From Henckelia pumila (Eukaryota > Streptophyta > Magnoliopsida > Lamiales > Gesneriaceae), in assembly GCF_033568475.1 (NCBI RefSeq), contig NC_133122.1, positions 179,881,449-179,945,448 on the forward strand: 64,000 nucleotides of DNA, read 5' to 3'. The stretch's first letter is position 1, and every line of letters begins with the position of its first letter. Of the stretch, positions 36,261-50,504 are shown piece after piece. Made by a program: the position numbers and the translations under genes. Under the pieces are notes generated by a model that saw only the letters and a program-made list of their open reading frames with translations, was not told the origin of the DNA and did no database searches.

Positions 36261-36366
36261 TTATTGTAAACATACAATTTTAGATATTCCGTGATATTTA
36301 CTCATCCTACTGAATATGAGTATTTAAGACTCAGGACTTGGTCTTCATTTACACATCCTACTGAAA

Positions 36367-37724
36367 ATGAATTTTCATGAGGGAGGTCCTTCAAATTTTT
36401 CTTTCAATGAACCCTCGCCACCATCTGATGGTGAAGAGCAACCTAGTGTCATGATAAAGAATGAGTTTCATCTCATTGACCAACAACAAATGGTTTTAAG
36501 TCAACTAATTAGTGCTACCGTTGCCACCGAGTACTTCCAAGAAAATGATAATTTGCAACATGGAGGATCAATTCCTGGCCATATTGTGATTAATCGAGAT
36601 AGATTGGCCGCTGATCAACACTTATTTGCTGACTATTTTTCAGAGTCTCCGATGTACAATGAGTCAATGTTCAAACGACGTTTTCGAATGTCTCGCCGCC
36701 TATTCTTGCAAATTATGGAATCCGTTGAAAAGCATGACAATTACTTTGTTCAGAAAGTAGATGGATTAGGGAGACCCGGGTTGTCACCACACCAAAAGAT
36801 AACTGCTGCATTGCGAATCTTAGCTTATGGTACATCGGCAGATTCAACGGATGAGTATATTAAAATCGGTGAGTCTACTGCAATTGAAAGTTTGAAAAGA
36901 TTTTGTCTGGCTATGGTGGAGGTGTTTGGTGACTGGTATCTTTGGTCTCCCAATACTGAGGACATTGAAAGGATTCTCCTTATTGGAAAACAACGTGGAT
37001 TTCCGGGGATGCTGGGAAGCCTCGATTGTATGCATTGGAAATGAAAAATTGTCCTACCGGTTGGGCTGGACAATATAAAGGTCGTAGCGAAAAACCAACT
37101 ATCATTTTGGAGGCCGTAGCAGATTACGAGTTGTGGATATGGCATGCATATTTTGGTTTGCCAGGTTCAAACAACGATATTAATGTGTTGTCAAAATCTC
37201 ATTTATTTGCTAATTTGGCCAACGGGGTAGCTCCTCCCGCTAACTATGTTATACAAGGAAAAGAATACACAGTGGGATATTATCTAGCCGACGGTATATA
37301 TCCAAAGTGGGCTACTCTAGTGCAAACAATTCACAATCCACAAGGTCCAAAGAGACAATATTTTGCAGCACGACATGAAAGTTGTCGAAAAGACGTTGAA
37401 CGCGCATTTGATGTACTTCAATCAAAGTGGGCAATAATTACTGGACCAGCCCGATTATGGAGCAAACGAGTCTTGCATGATATCATGACCACATGCATAA
37501 TAATGCATAATATGATTATTGAAGATGAAAGGGATGAGCATGTATCAGTCACAAATTATCGCGAAGCGCCCACCCCATATATTGAAATGACACATGATGA
37601 GCATGTTCGATTTCAAGAGTTTCTTGCACGACATCGTCAAATAAAAGATAAGTCGGCTCACTATGCACTTCGGGATGCTCTTATCGACCATTTGTGGGAG
37701 GAATATAGTAATTCAGAATTTTAG
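36367..37724 (+). pseudogene. Harbinger DDE transposase (ALP1-like), copy 1
   Basis: About 452 codons. The DDE triad is recognisable: D in LGSLDCMHW, D in GSNNDINVLS, E in RKDVERAF. The helix-turn-helix-like N-terminal part includes MSRRLFLQIMESVEKHD. Near 37042, right after the first D, one G is missing compared with copy 2 (ggaaatgaaaaa against ggaaatggaaaaa), which shifts the frame and splits the gene into 36367-37044 and 37026-37724. Confidence 0.9.
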
Positions 37725-38774
37725 TATTCCTAATTGTCAATTGATGTATTGTTCTTTAAACTTTTATGTGTTGTTTATATTTATGTTAATTTTTATTTTG
37801 TCTGTATGATTAATGTTTGTGTTGTGTGCAATGCAACTGTTTTCATGTGTTTGCAATTTAATTACCAAATAAATGCATATTTTTTTTAAAAAATAACGAG
37901 TCGTGTAAATTTAATTTTTTAATATGTTTAACATTATAATACATAATTATTAATATATTACACGATTTTAATTTTAACCATATCCAATTAATATAGTTGA
38001 AAAACATATTATGTAATTTTTTTATTATATAAATATATATGTTTTAAAAAAATAAAATAGAAAATGGAGTATTTGGTAATATTTAGGGGATATGGGTTGG
38101 AGAAATTTTTTGAAAATAGAGATCACGAATCTCTATTTAGAGGATAGAGGATGAAATATAGAGGATATGAGTTGGAGATAGCCTAAGAGCATCTCCAACC
38201 ATCCTCTATTTGCATTCTCCATTTTGGAGGATGCTATAGTGATCCTCCATATTTGGAGGATCACTGTTCAAATAGAGGATGGATTTGGAGGATAACATAT
38301 TTACGAAAATGTCATCCTCCAAAATTATTTTTTAGACCTTGAAAATGATGAATTTATTTTTTAGTCCCTATTTTAAATTATTTTCAGTTTTTATATTAAA
38401 TATTACTTGTTAAATTGGTCTAATTTTTATTATTTTGAGTGTTCTCCCATTTTATTTTTAAAATTAATTTCAGTGTTTAATTTTTTTAGTTTAATTAAAT
38501 TTTATTTGTTTTTTTTATAATTTTTCAATAAATTAATTGTAATTTTATTATTTTTATATAACATTAAATGAAAATTATGAACAAAGTAATTAGAAACACA
38601 CAAAACAATTTAGCACAAACATTTTATTCAAAACACGATTTACTACAAACATTTTGTCGACTTAATATAACTTGGAAACCATGCGATTATTTTGACACGA
38701 GAATAAATCACCAACAAAAAAAAAACACAAATAACAATAAAAATAAACACACTCGTCGTAATCAAGAAAATAAA

Positions 38775-39789
38775 CTAGTAGTCCGATAGGTTGGGTCCGG
38801 GTGGTGAAGTTCCTCCAAAAAATTGTCCGAAAGGTGCAAAATTCCCAGCGGAACTATCCCTCTTTGCTAGTCTTTTCTTATAAATGTTTTGTTGCTGTTT
38901 GATCAAGTATGGACGCACTGACTCATCAACAGACATGGGGTTCAACAATAGTATTTTATTATCTTCCTTCTCGGCCATTATATCATTTCTTTGTCTCTCA
39001 ATATCAATGAGCTCTTTTCGATGGATCTCAGCATTCTCCATCACAGCCACCATTTTCTCACTACATTTGGCCATTATGGAAAGGTCATTCGAGTGTTCTT
39101 CATTAGCTTTTCTTTTTCCTTTGGCATTTTTATGCCAATTGAACGCTTAAAACCCCCTGATGGGCTATCTTCATCCAGGTTTATGGCAAATCCGGATAAA
39201 ACTGGAGAATCGGGTGTTGGTCATTCTGTGTTGGGAGAATAGTCTGATTGGGATGAATCGATGTTCCCATGGTTTGGTACAAAATTAGGTAAAACAGAGT
39301 TGGATGGTCTAAACTTCTCTTGATCTTTAAGTAACTGCCAAACATGATCCAACCTCCAAGTCAACCCAGATGATTGCTTAAATAATTCTTTTGCTCGATC
39401 CAACTACAACCACATATAATTTGTATCTTAGTTGCATACTGTAAAAATAAAATTCATTTGAAATATATATTCTAACAAAATTTACTACTCACAATGTCTT
39501 TCTAAGAAGCACCACTTGGACGGCTAAGTTCCACCTGGCTAACACATGAACTAAAGTTTTGAACAATCTTGTTTATGTTGAACCAGCGGCATTGGAGGGC
39601 TTTAATAGTTCGAGGCTCTGCTGAGCTATCAGTAACTTGTTCGTTGTAGGTTGCTGCAACTCGCGACCACAACTTATCACGTGATTGGTTTATACCAATT
39701 ATTGGATTTTGGGAGAAATCAAGATACGCCGTGAAAAGGAGTTTGTCCTCCTCGATTGAGAAAGCAACACCGCGTTTAGATGAAGTCAT
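38775..39789 (-). pseudogene. Harbinger ORF1 (Myb/SANT-like), copy 2
   Basis: Same architecture as copy 1. It shares the in-frame TGA after SPNTE (near 39221). It has its own TAG at the end of exon 1 (after RPSGAS, near 39502) and a one-base deletion near 39127 (ggcatttttatg against ggccttttttatg). It retains a C-terminus, ending GPNLSDY, that copy 1 has lost. Confidence 0.8.
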
Positions 39790-40039
39790 TTGATAGTAAA
39801 TAATTAGTTTATGTATCTGATATATGTGAATGCTAAGAATGTCACTTCTATTTATAGCTCAACAATTTTGGATAACAAATATGGTCCAACGGTTAATATT
39901 AAAGGATATATGATCTGACGCTTCTAATCAACTTACTTGGATGTATGTTTCTTGAGATACGCAAATTGAATCTGAAAGGTGTATATTTAGATAACTAAGT
40001 TTTAAAAAAATATGCAAAGATATGTTATGTGTACAGATG

Positions 40040-40610
40040 AGTAGTCAAATCAGTCATCAAGACCCGTGAGTAGTGGCCAACTAGACATCACATCTTTTAT
40101 GTCTTTAATTGCATGATTGTAGACAACACGTGATAAAGCTGTGCAATAGTTGAGTATTGAGTTGTCTCTGATCGCGACTAGACAACCCATGCCAGCTGCT
40201 ACTAGAAGACATGACTACTTGCAAATAAAGTATTAAAATATGTAAATATATATATACATGATCTTTATATGTGTGTATTGTACATGACCAGTCACATAAT
40301 TTGTCACTACCCGTGAGTAGTGGACAACTAGACACACCCATGCCAGCTGCTAGTAGAAAACATGAGTACTTGCAAATAGACAAATAATGGAGTATTTTAT
40401 TGTAAATAAAATGACACAAGTGGATAATCAATTATTGGATTCCATTTCAATGACACAACCCGTGACATTTATGTACAATCAAGTATTAAAATATGTATAT
40501 ATATATTCTCAAAAAAAAATGTAAATATATGTTATATACATAAATGACTAGTCACATCACTTGCCACTACCCGTGAGTAGTGGCCAACTAGACACACCAT
40601 TTTTGTGTTT
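40040..40610. repeat. palindromic repeat array, Harbinger copy 2
   Basis: Same array as at 35690-36260: cactacccgtgagtagtg at 40305-40322 and 40565-40582, and a partial cccgtgagtagtggccaac near 40063. Confidence 0.75.
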
Positions 40611-40718
40611 TTTTATTGTAAACATACAATTTTAGATATTCCGTGACATTTATTCATCCAACTGAATATGAGTATTTAAGACCCAGGACTTGGTCTTCAT
40701 TTACACATCCTACTGAAA

Positions 40719-42086
40719 ATGAATTTTCATGAGGGAGGTCCTTCAAATTTTTCTTTCAATGCACCCTCGCCACCATCTGATGGTGAAGAGCAACCTAGTG
40801 TCATGATAAAGAATGAGTTTCATCTCATTGACCAACAACAAATGGTTTTAAATCAACTAATTAGTGCTACCGTTGCCGCCGAGTACTTCTAAGAAAGTGA
40901 TAATTTGCAACATGGAGGATCAATTCCTGGCCATATTGTGATTAATCGAGATAGATTGGCCGCTGATCAACGTTTATTTGCTGACTATTTTTCAGAGTCT
41001 CCGATGTACAATGAGTCAATGTTCAAACGACGTTTTCGAATGTCTCGCCGCCTATTCTTGCGAATTATGGAATCCGTTGAAAAGCATGACAATTACTTTG
41101 TTCAGAAAGTAGATGGATTAGGGAGACCCGGGTTGTCACCACACCAAAAGATAACTGCTGCATTGCGAATCTTAGCTTATGGTACATCGGCAGATTTAAC
41201 GGATGAGTATATTAAAATCGGTGAGTCTACTACAATTGAAAGTTTGAAAAGATTTTGTTGGGCTATGGTGGAGGTGTTTGGTGACTGGTATCTTTGGTCT
41301 CCCAATACCGAGGACATTGAAAGGATTCTCCTTATTGGAAAACAACGTGAATTTCCGGGGATGCTGGGAAGCCTCGATTGTATGCATTGGAAATGGAAAA
41401 ATTGTCCTACCGGTTGGGCTGGACAATATACAGGTCATAGCGGAAAACCAATTATCATTTTGGAGGCCGTAGCAGATTACGAGTTGTGGATATGACATGC
41501 ATATTTTGGTTTGCCAGGTTCAAACAACGATATTAATGTGTTGTCAAACTCTCATTTATTTGCTAATTTGGCCAACGGGGTAGCTCCTCCCGCTAACTAT
41601 GTTATACAAGGAAAAGAATACACAGTGGGATATTATCTAGCCGACGGTATATATCCAAAGTGGGCTACTCTAGTGCAAACAATTCACAATCCACAAGGTC
41701 CGAAGAGACAATATCTTGTAGCACGACATGAAAGTTGTCGAAAAGACGTTGAACGCGCATTTGGTGTACTTCAATCAAAGTGGGCAATAATTACTGGACC
41801 AGCCCGATTATGGAACAAACGAGTCTTGCATGATATCATGACCACATGCATAATAAGGCATAATATGATTATTGAAGATGAAAGAGATGAACATGTATCA
41901 GTCACAAATTATCGCGAAGCACCCACCCCATATGTTGAAATGGCACATGATGAGCATGTTCGATTTCAAGAGTTTCTTGCACGACATCGTCAAATAAAAG
42001 ATAAGTCGGCTCACTATGCACTTCGGGATGCTCTTATCGACCATTTGTGGGAGGAATATAGTAATTCAGAATTTTTGTATTCCTAA
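40719..42086 (+). pseudogene. Harbinger DDE transposase (ALP1-like), copy 2
   Basis: About 455 codons in one frame, with two nonsense codons: TAA at 40890-40892 (copy 1 has a sense codon) and TGA at 41493-41495 (tatgac against tatggc in copy 1). The frame at the site of copy 1's frameshift is intact (CMHWKWKNCPTGW). DDE residues are all present. The C-terminus reads through the copy 1 stop for three extra residues. Confidence 0.9.
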
Positions 42087-42794
42087 TTGTCAATTGATGT
42101 ATTGTTCTTTAAACTTTTATGTGTTGTTTATGTTTATGTTAATTTTTATTTTGTCTGTATGATTAATGTTTGTGTTGTGTGCAATGCAACTGTTTTCATG
42201 TGTTTGCAATTTAATTACCAAATAAATGCATATTTTTTTAAAAAAATAACGAGTCTTGTAAATTTAATTTTTTAATATGTTTAATATTATAATACATAAT
42301 TATTAATATATTACACGATTTTAATTTTAACTATATCCAATTAATATAGTTGAAAAACATATTATGTAATTTTTTTATTATATAAATATATATGTTTTAA
42401 AAAAATAAAATAGAAAATGGAGTATTTGGTAATATTTAGAGGATATGGGTTGGAGAAATTTTTTGAAAATAGAGATCACGAATCTCTATTTAGAAAATAG
42501 AGAATGAAATATAAAGTATATGAGTTAAAAATGGCCAAAGCGAACGATACTCCTTGGTTCGTTTTGGTGTTGCATGGACACATATGGACAGCGTAGCCTG
42601 TTGTATAATCAATTGCGGTTCAATAAAAAAAATTATATTTCCCAAAAAAGTTACGGAATTTATAAAATGTTTAATTCCAAAAACATAGGCAAGCCCCACG
42701 TCACGCTTCTTGAATATACATTTGTCAAAACCATATCAAAGAATTCTCTTTTTCATAAATAATCATTCATGTGAGCTGCTGCTGATTTCACACC

Positions 42795-42801
42795 ATAAAT
42801 A
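42795..42801 (+). promoter_or_regulatory. possible TATA-like element of GS1-B
   Basis: ATAAATA lies at the place corresponding to the GS1-A TATA box, 88 bp before the ATG. It departs from the consensus, so initiation may be weaker or elsewhere. Confidence 0.3.
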
Positions 42802-42882
42802 TGGCTGGTGCCTCTTGAAATTGATGCATCCCAATCCAAATAATATATTGTTTGAAGAAAAGTTAGAAAATATTCTTGAAGC

Positions 42883-46424
<3,542 letters not shown>

Positions 46425-47825
46425 AACATTTTGTATGAGTTTGGGAGTGCTATTTTATGTCTCATTTACAAAGAAACGTGTTGTAGAAAAGAACATCAAT
46501 CCTTCTATGTGTTTTCTATATGAGTTATATGTTGGCTATCGAATGCAGTTCCCTAAAAAATTGAAGGTATCTATTTTATTTACCAAAAGTTCCGCAATGG
46601 GTTTGCGTTCGACCAATTATCATGTGATACAATTTGGAACTATTAATGAAGAGTTGATATTTACACTTTATTTTGTGTTATTTATATTCCACTCCATGTG
46701 TAAAGTGGAATGAAAATTTATTTACAAATGGAGTGCAAATAACAAAAAATGGAGTGTAAATTTTAACTCCCATAATGATATCCTCTTTAAAGTTTTTTAG
46801 AACTACTTTAGAAATATTATATATCAACAAATTTATTGAAAGAAATATTAATTTCTTGATGATATTTTTCATTTGAAAATATTACAAAACATGATATTTT
46901 TTCAGGTTCAAATATTTTTGATTGAATATTTACGTAGATTTGTTAATATTTTGATATGTTATTTTCTAGTATTGTTATTATCAATTATTAACATCGAAGA
47001 CAACACTTAATGCATAGTATTGGAAGATGTTTTCCAGTTTTGGCAGAACGAAATTTGTATTTGATTTTTTTTATTTTGATTATTTAGGATGTAATTTGGT
47101 TTCTCAACTTGTTGAGAAATTTAGTCTTTATTGATTTTCATAAAAATCATTAGTATTGTTTTGTAAAACCTATATAAGTTTTTCTAGCGATTATTTTGCC
47201 TTGAAACACTCGCACAAGTACTAGTTATTTGTGCATAATTATCTATGGTTTTATTTGTTTTATTCGTGTTTTACTATTTTCGCTCCATGTTGTCTCTGGT
47301 GTTGCCAACACCGTAGATAATACGAACTCTACACGAATTTAAGATAGATCGCAATTATTCCATACATTTATAATTATGTTTAGAATAAAGTCACCAACTT
47401 ATAATGCTAAAAAGGATGTAAGGCCAACATTAATTTTTAATTTTTGGTTATTTTGATATAATTAACGACGTGACAATTTGATATGTCATTATTTTAGTGT
47501 CACTATATATATATTTTTTTGATATCACGTTAGCATTTTTAATGTTACGTCGATAATTATATTATATCGAAATAGTCGATAATTAAAAGTTAGTATATCA
47601 AAAATTAAATATAAGAACGTTAATATACTAAATAAAAAACTGACAAATTAATTGAAAAGGAAAAAGCTATATTACCTTATTTTTAACCAAATATGGTACA
47701 AACCGCCCTAACTTGTAATTCCTTTGTTTTAAAAGACATCGTTTAAAGCTTCAAAAAAAAAAAAGAAAAAAAAAAGGCATCTCCTTTTTTTTTAAAGGGC
47801 AATTTTCCCATTTTTAAAGTTTAAA
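46425..47825. other. GS1-B 3' region and spacer with small foldback repeats
   Basis: The 3'UTR-like block aligned with GS1-A ends near 46530. A 103-bp foldback lies at 46659-46761, and a second inverted repeat at about 47400-47650 (cattaatttttaattttt / ttaaaagttagtatat with taattaacgacgtgaca / tgttacgtcgataatta). Around 47030-47330 the sequence has a retroelement-LTR flavour but no definable ends. No gene is supported. Confidence 0.45.
46659..46761. mobile_element. small foldback/MITE-like element
   Basis: Left arm atttacactttattttgtg and right arm, in complement atttacactccatttttt, pair over most of 103 bp, with a second pair cactccat / atggagtg inside. No coding capacity and no convincing target duplication. 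Confidence 0.5.
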
Positions 47826-47833
47826 ACTTATAA

Positions 47834-48556
47834 TAGGGGGGATCGATTAGGGCCTGTCCCGTAACCCCCTTACCCGATTCCCGTTTCGATAAGAATTGAG
47901 ATATTTTTTTAACCCGATCCCGCACCCGAGAAATATTGGGACCCGAATTTTCGGGATCCCGAACATTCCGAATCTCATCGGATCAAAAGAGGGTAATCCC
48001 GAACAATACTTTTTTGAAAAACTTTTTTATGATTTTTTTATTAAAAAAATTTATGAAGAAACTCAAAGAATTTCTTAGTACATTACAAATAAATTAAAAT
48101 TTCTTTGTATATAAGCATTAAAAACTAAAACATCTTCTTAGTACATTACAAATAAACTAAAACAACTACTTGATTAATAAATAAAAAACATATAATTATT
48201 CATAATAATAAAAAAAACAAAATAAAAATTTATAACTCAATGTTAATATTAAAAAAGATAAATATAAATATTAAAAAATAATTATATAGTAGATAATTAT
48301 AAAACATTAATATTAAAACAAGAAAATTTTAAAAAAATTCAATTTTTATTAAAAAATATTATTAATATATTCGGATCGGATAGAAAATTCTATCGGGTAG
48401 AGTTGTGTATCTCGATCCCGATCTCTAAATTGATCGGGTCGAGAAAAATCACGACCACTCGAATCGAGAAAAGTTTGGTCGAGAAAAATTCGAAATGGGA
48501 CGAAACGAGTTGGGAATCGGAAAGGCTCGATAATTTTAAGAATTTTGCAAGCCCTA
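47834..48556 (+). mobile_element. hAT-like non-autonomous element, GGGACGGG family, copy 1
   Basis: It starts TAGGGGGGATC and ends GCAAGCCCTA. Flanks acttataa (47826-47833) and ccttataa (48557-48564) match at 7 of 8 positions. The ends are rich in CCCGATCCCG/CGGGATC words and the centre is A/T. An inverted family member is at 59598-60288. It stops about 120 bp before the PPR start codon, so it may lie in or near that promoter. Confidence 0.75.
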
Positions 48557-48683
48557 CCTTATAATACATTTGAAACATGAACCAAAATCTCAATGTCTCC
48601 ATAAAATGGAAAAAAAAGCAATTACAATTCCTACAAAAAAGTGAACTCATGAAAACTGAAGTGGGAGTGGGAAAATCGCTGAT

Positions 48684-50504
48684 ATGGCTACCAAGAAGAT
48701 TTCAAGAACATCCGTCCATCTCTTACCACCTCCTCCATTCCACCACCTGTACTCCTCCTCCTCCTCCGCCGCCGCCTGGTACAAACCTCAGCCGCATCAC
48801 CACCACTGTCCGGTGCAGGACTCGGATCCCATAATCACCACCCTTTCTCAGGCCATCCAAAATCCCCATTCAAAATCACTCCAAACGTCTCTCAAACGCA
48901 TTCTCCCTTCTGTAGAACCCCAACACATAATAACCCTTATCACCCTAAACCCACACTCGCTGTCTCCACACTCTCTATTTTCTTTTTTCACATGGCTTTC
49001 TTCTCACAGCAACTCCACTTTCCGCCACACCTTGCACTCTTACTGCACGATGATCCACTTTCTTTGCACCCACCAATTGCTTTCGGAAGCAAAAAGTTTA
49101 ATCCAAACAGTTGTTTCAAGAAAAGGAAAGAATTCGGCTTCTGCTGTTTTTGGAGTAATCATTGAAACCAAAGGTACCCAAAGATCTGATCTTTATGTAT
49201 TCACTGGATTAATGACTGCTTATTTAGAACTGGGCTTTGTCTCCGATGCTATCCAATGCTTCAGGTTGTCTAAAAATCATAAATTTCGAGTTTCCTTCGA
49301 CGCTTGTAGGAAATTGCTTGAACATTTAATGAAGTTGAAGTCTTTCAAGTTGGTTTGGGGGTTCTACAAGGAGATTTTGGAATGTGGGTATCCAGCAAGT
49401 TTGTATTTTTTCAACAATTTAATGCATAGATTTTGTAAAGAAGGAGAAATAATGGTTGCCCGGTCTATTTTTTGTGAAATCGGAAAATGGGGTTTGAGGC
49501 CAAGTGTTGTATCTTTCAATACTCTAATAAATGGTTATGTTAAGCTTGGGGATTTGAACGAAGGGTTTAGGTTGAAAGCTTCGATGGAGGCCAGTGGGCT
49601 TCAACCTGATATTTATACTTACAATGTTCTAATCAATGGAATGTGCAGAGAGGGTCGAATGGATGATGCAAATGAATTGTTCCTTGAGATGTTTAACAAA
49701 GAATTGGTTCCAAACTACGTCACTTTCACAACATTGATTAATGGCCATTGCAAGAATGGTAGGATGGACTTGGCCATGGAGGTATATCAAAGAATGCTGG
49801 GAGAAAGCTTAACTCCTGATTTGATCACTTATAATACGATTCTCAGCGGTTTTTGCAGGAAGGGTGAAATTAAGAAAGCGCAAGATCTTGTTTTTGAGAT
49901 GTGCACAAAGGGATTGAAGCCTGATAAAATCACGTACACAACACTAATTGATGGGTTTTGTAAGGAGGGAGATTTGGACAAGGCATTTGAATATAGGGAA
50001 AGAATGATTAAAGAAAGTATTGTGCTTGACGATGTTGTTTACACAACCCTTATTTATGGCTTGTGTAACGAAGGGAAAACTTTTGATGCCGAAAAAATGT
50101 TGAGGGAAATGTTGAGTGTGGGCTTGAAGCCTGACGATGCTACTTATACAATGGTCATTAATGGATTCTGTAAGATAGGGGATGTTAAGAGTGCTTGTAA
50201 GCTGTTCAAGGAGATGCAAAGAAATGGAAATTTACCATCGGTTGTGACTTATAATGTGCTTATGACTGGCTATTGCAAGCAAGGACAGATGAAAAATGCA
50301 AACTTGCTCCTAAATGCAATGATTAATTTAGGGGTTAATCCAGATGATATTACATATAACATCTTATTGGAGGGGCACTGCACATATGGAAACTCTGAGG
50401 ATGTTTGTAAATTGCGGAGCGCTAAAGGGCTTGTTCTCGATTATGCTTCTTATACTGATGTTATTAGCACCTTAAGTAAAACGTCTAGATCACACAGGGG
50501 CTGA
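48684..50504 (+). CDS. P-class pentatricopeptide repeat protein, 606 aa, intronless
   Basis: PPR proteins bind organellar RNA one base per repeat and direct its processing, stability or translation. The N-terminal 40-50 residues are rich in Ser, His, Arg and Pro with few acidic residues, fitting an organelle (likely mitochondrial) targeting peptide. Tandem 35-residue repeats are clear from about residue 200 to 590, with openings such as VVSFNTLINGYVKLG, IYTYNVLINGMCREG, YVTFTTLINGHCKNG, LITYNTILSGFCRKG, KITYTTLIDGFCKEG and VVTYNVLMTGYCKQG. All are plain P motifs; no E, DYW or SMR domain follows. Length and layout resemble the Arabidopsis At1g09680-type protein (from memory, unsearched). ATG 48684 is chosen because it starts the targeting-like region. 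A truncated duplicate lies at 33306-33740. Confidence 0.92.
   Translation: MATKKISRTSVHLLPPPPFHHLYSSSSSAAAWYKPQPHHHHCPVQDSDPIITTLSQAIQNPHSKSLQTSLKRILPSVEPQHIITLITLNPHSLSPHSLFSFFTWLSSHSNSTFRHTLHSYCTMIHFLCTHQLLSEAKSLIQTVVSRKGKNSASAVFGVIIETKGTQRSDLYVFTGLMTAYLELGFVSDAIQCFRLSKNHKFRVSFDACRKLLEHLMKLKSFKLVWGFYKEILECGYPASLYFFNNLMHRFCKEGEIMVARSIFCEIGKWGLRPSVVSFNTLINGYVKLGDLNEGFRLKASMEASGLQPDIYTYNVLINGMCREGRMDDANELFLEMFNKELVPNYVTFTTLINGHCKNGRMDLAMEVYQRMLGESLTPDLITYNTILSGFCRKGEIKKAQDLVFEMCTKGLKPDKITYTTLIDGFCKEGDLDKAFEYRERMIKESIVLDDVVYTTLIYGLCNEGKTFDAEKMLREMLSVGLKPDDATYTMVINGFCKIGDVKSACKLFKEMQRNGNLPSVVTYNVLMTGYCKQGQMKNANLLLNAMINLGVNPDDITYNILLEGHCTYGNSEDVCKLRSAKGLVLDYASYTDVISTLSKTSRSHRG

Larger units (their letters stand above)
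33861..38183. mobile_element. PIF/Harbinger DNA transposon, copy 1
   Basis: The left end GAGCATCTCCAACC matches, inverted, the right end GTTGGAGATAGCC. Length about 4.3 kb. It carries the two diagnostic genes of the superfamily in divergent orientation, a Myb/SANT-type ORF1 on the minus strand and a DDE transposase on the plus strand. It is immediately followed by copy 2 across a TAA triplet, the target triplet of this superfamily. Both genes are disabled. Confidence 0.9.
38187..42536. mobile_element. PIF/Harbinger DNA transposon, copy 2
   Basis: It starts GAGCATCTCCAACCATCCTC; the right end (gagttaaaaatggcc) is a worn version of the inverted terminus. It is nearly identical to copy 1 over its whole length and in the same orientation, differing by scattered substitutions and small indels. 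It has about 70 bp at the left end that copy 1 lacks, including a small palindrome (gtgatcctcc...ggaggatcac). Confidence 0.9.

Noticed and set aside
47015-47330. Possible LTR of a further retroelement (ends resembling gttgccaacacc)
   Set aside because: I could not find TG/CA ends with a target duplication or a partner LTR.
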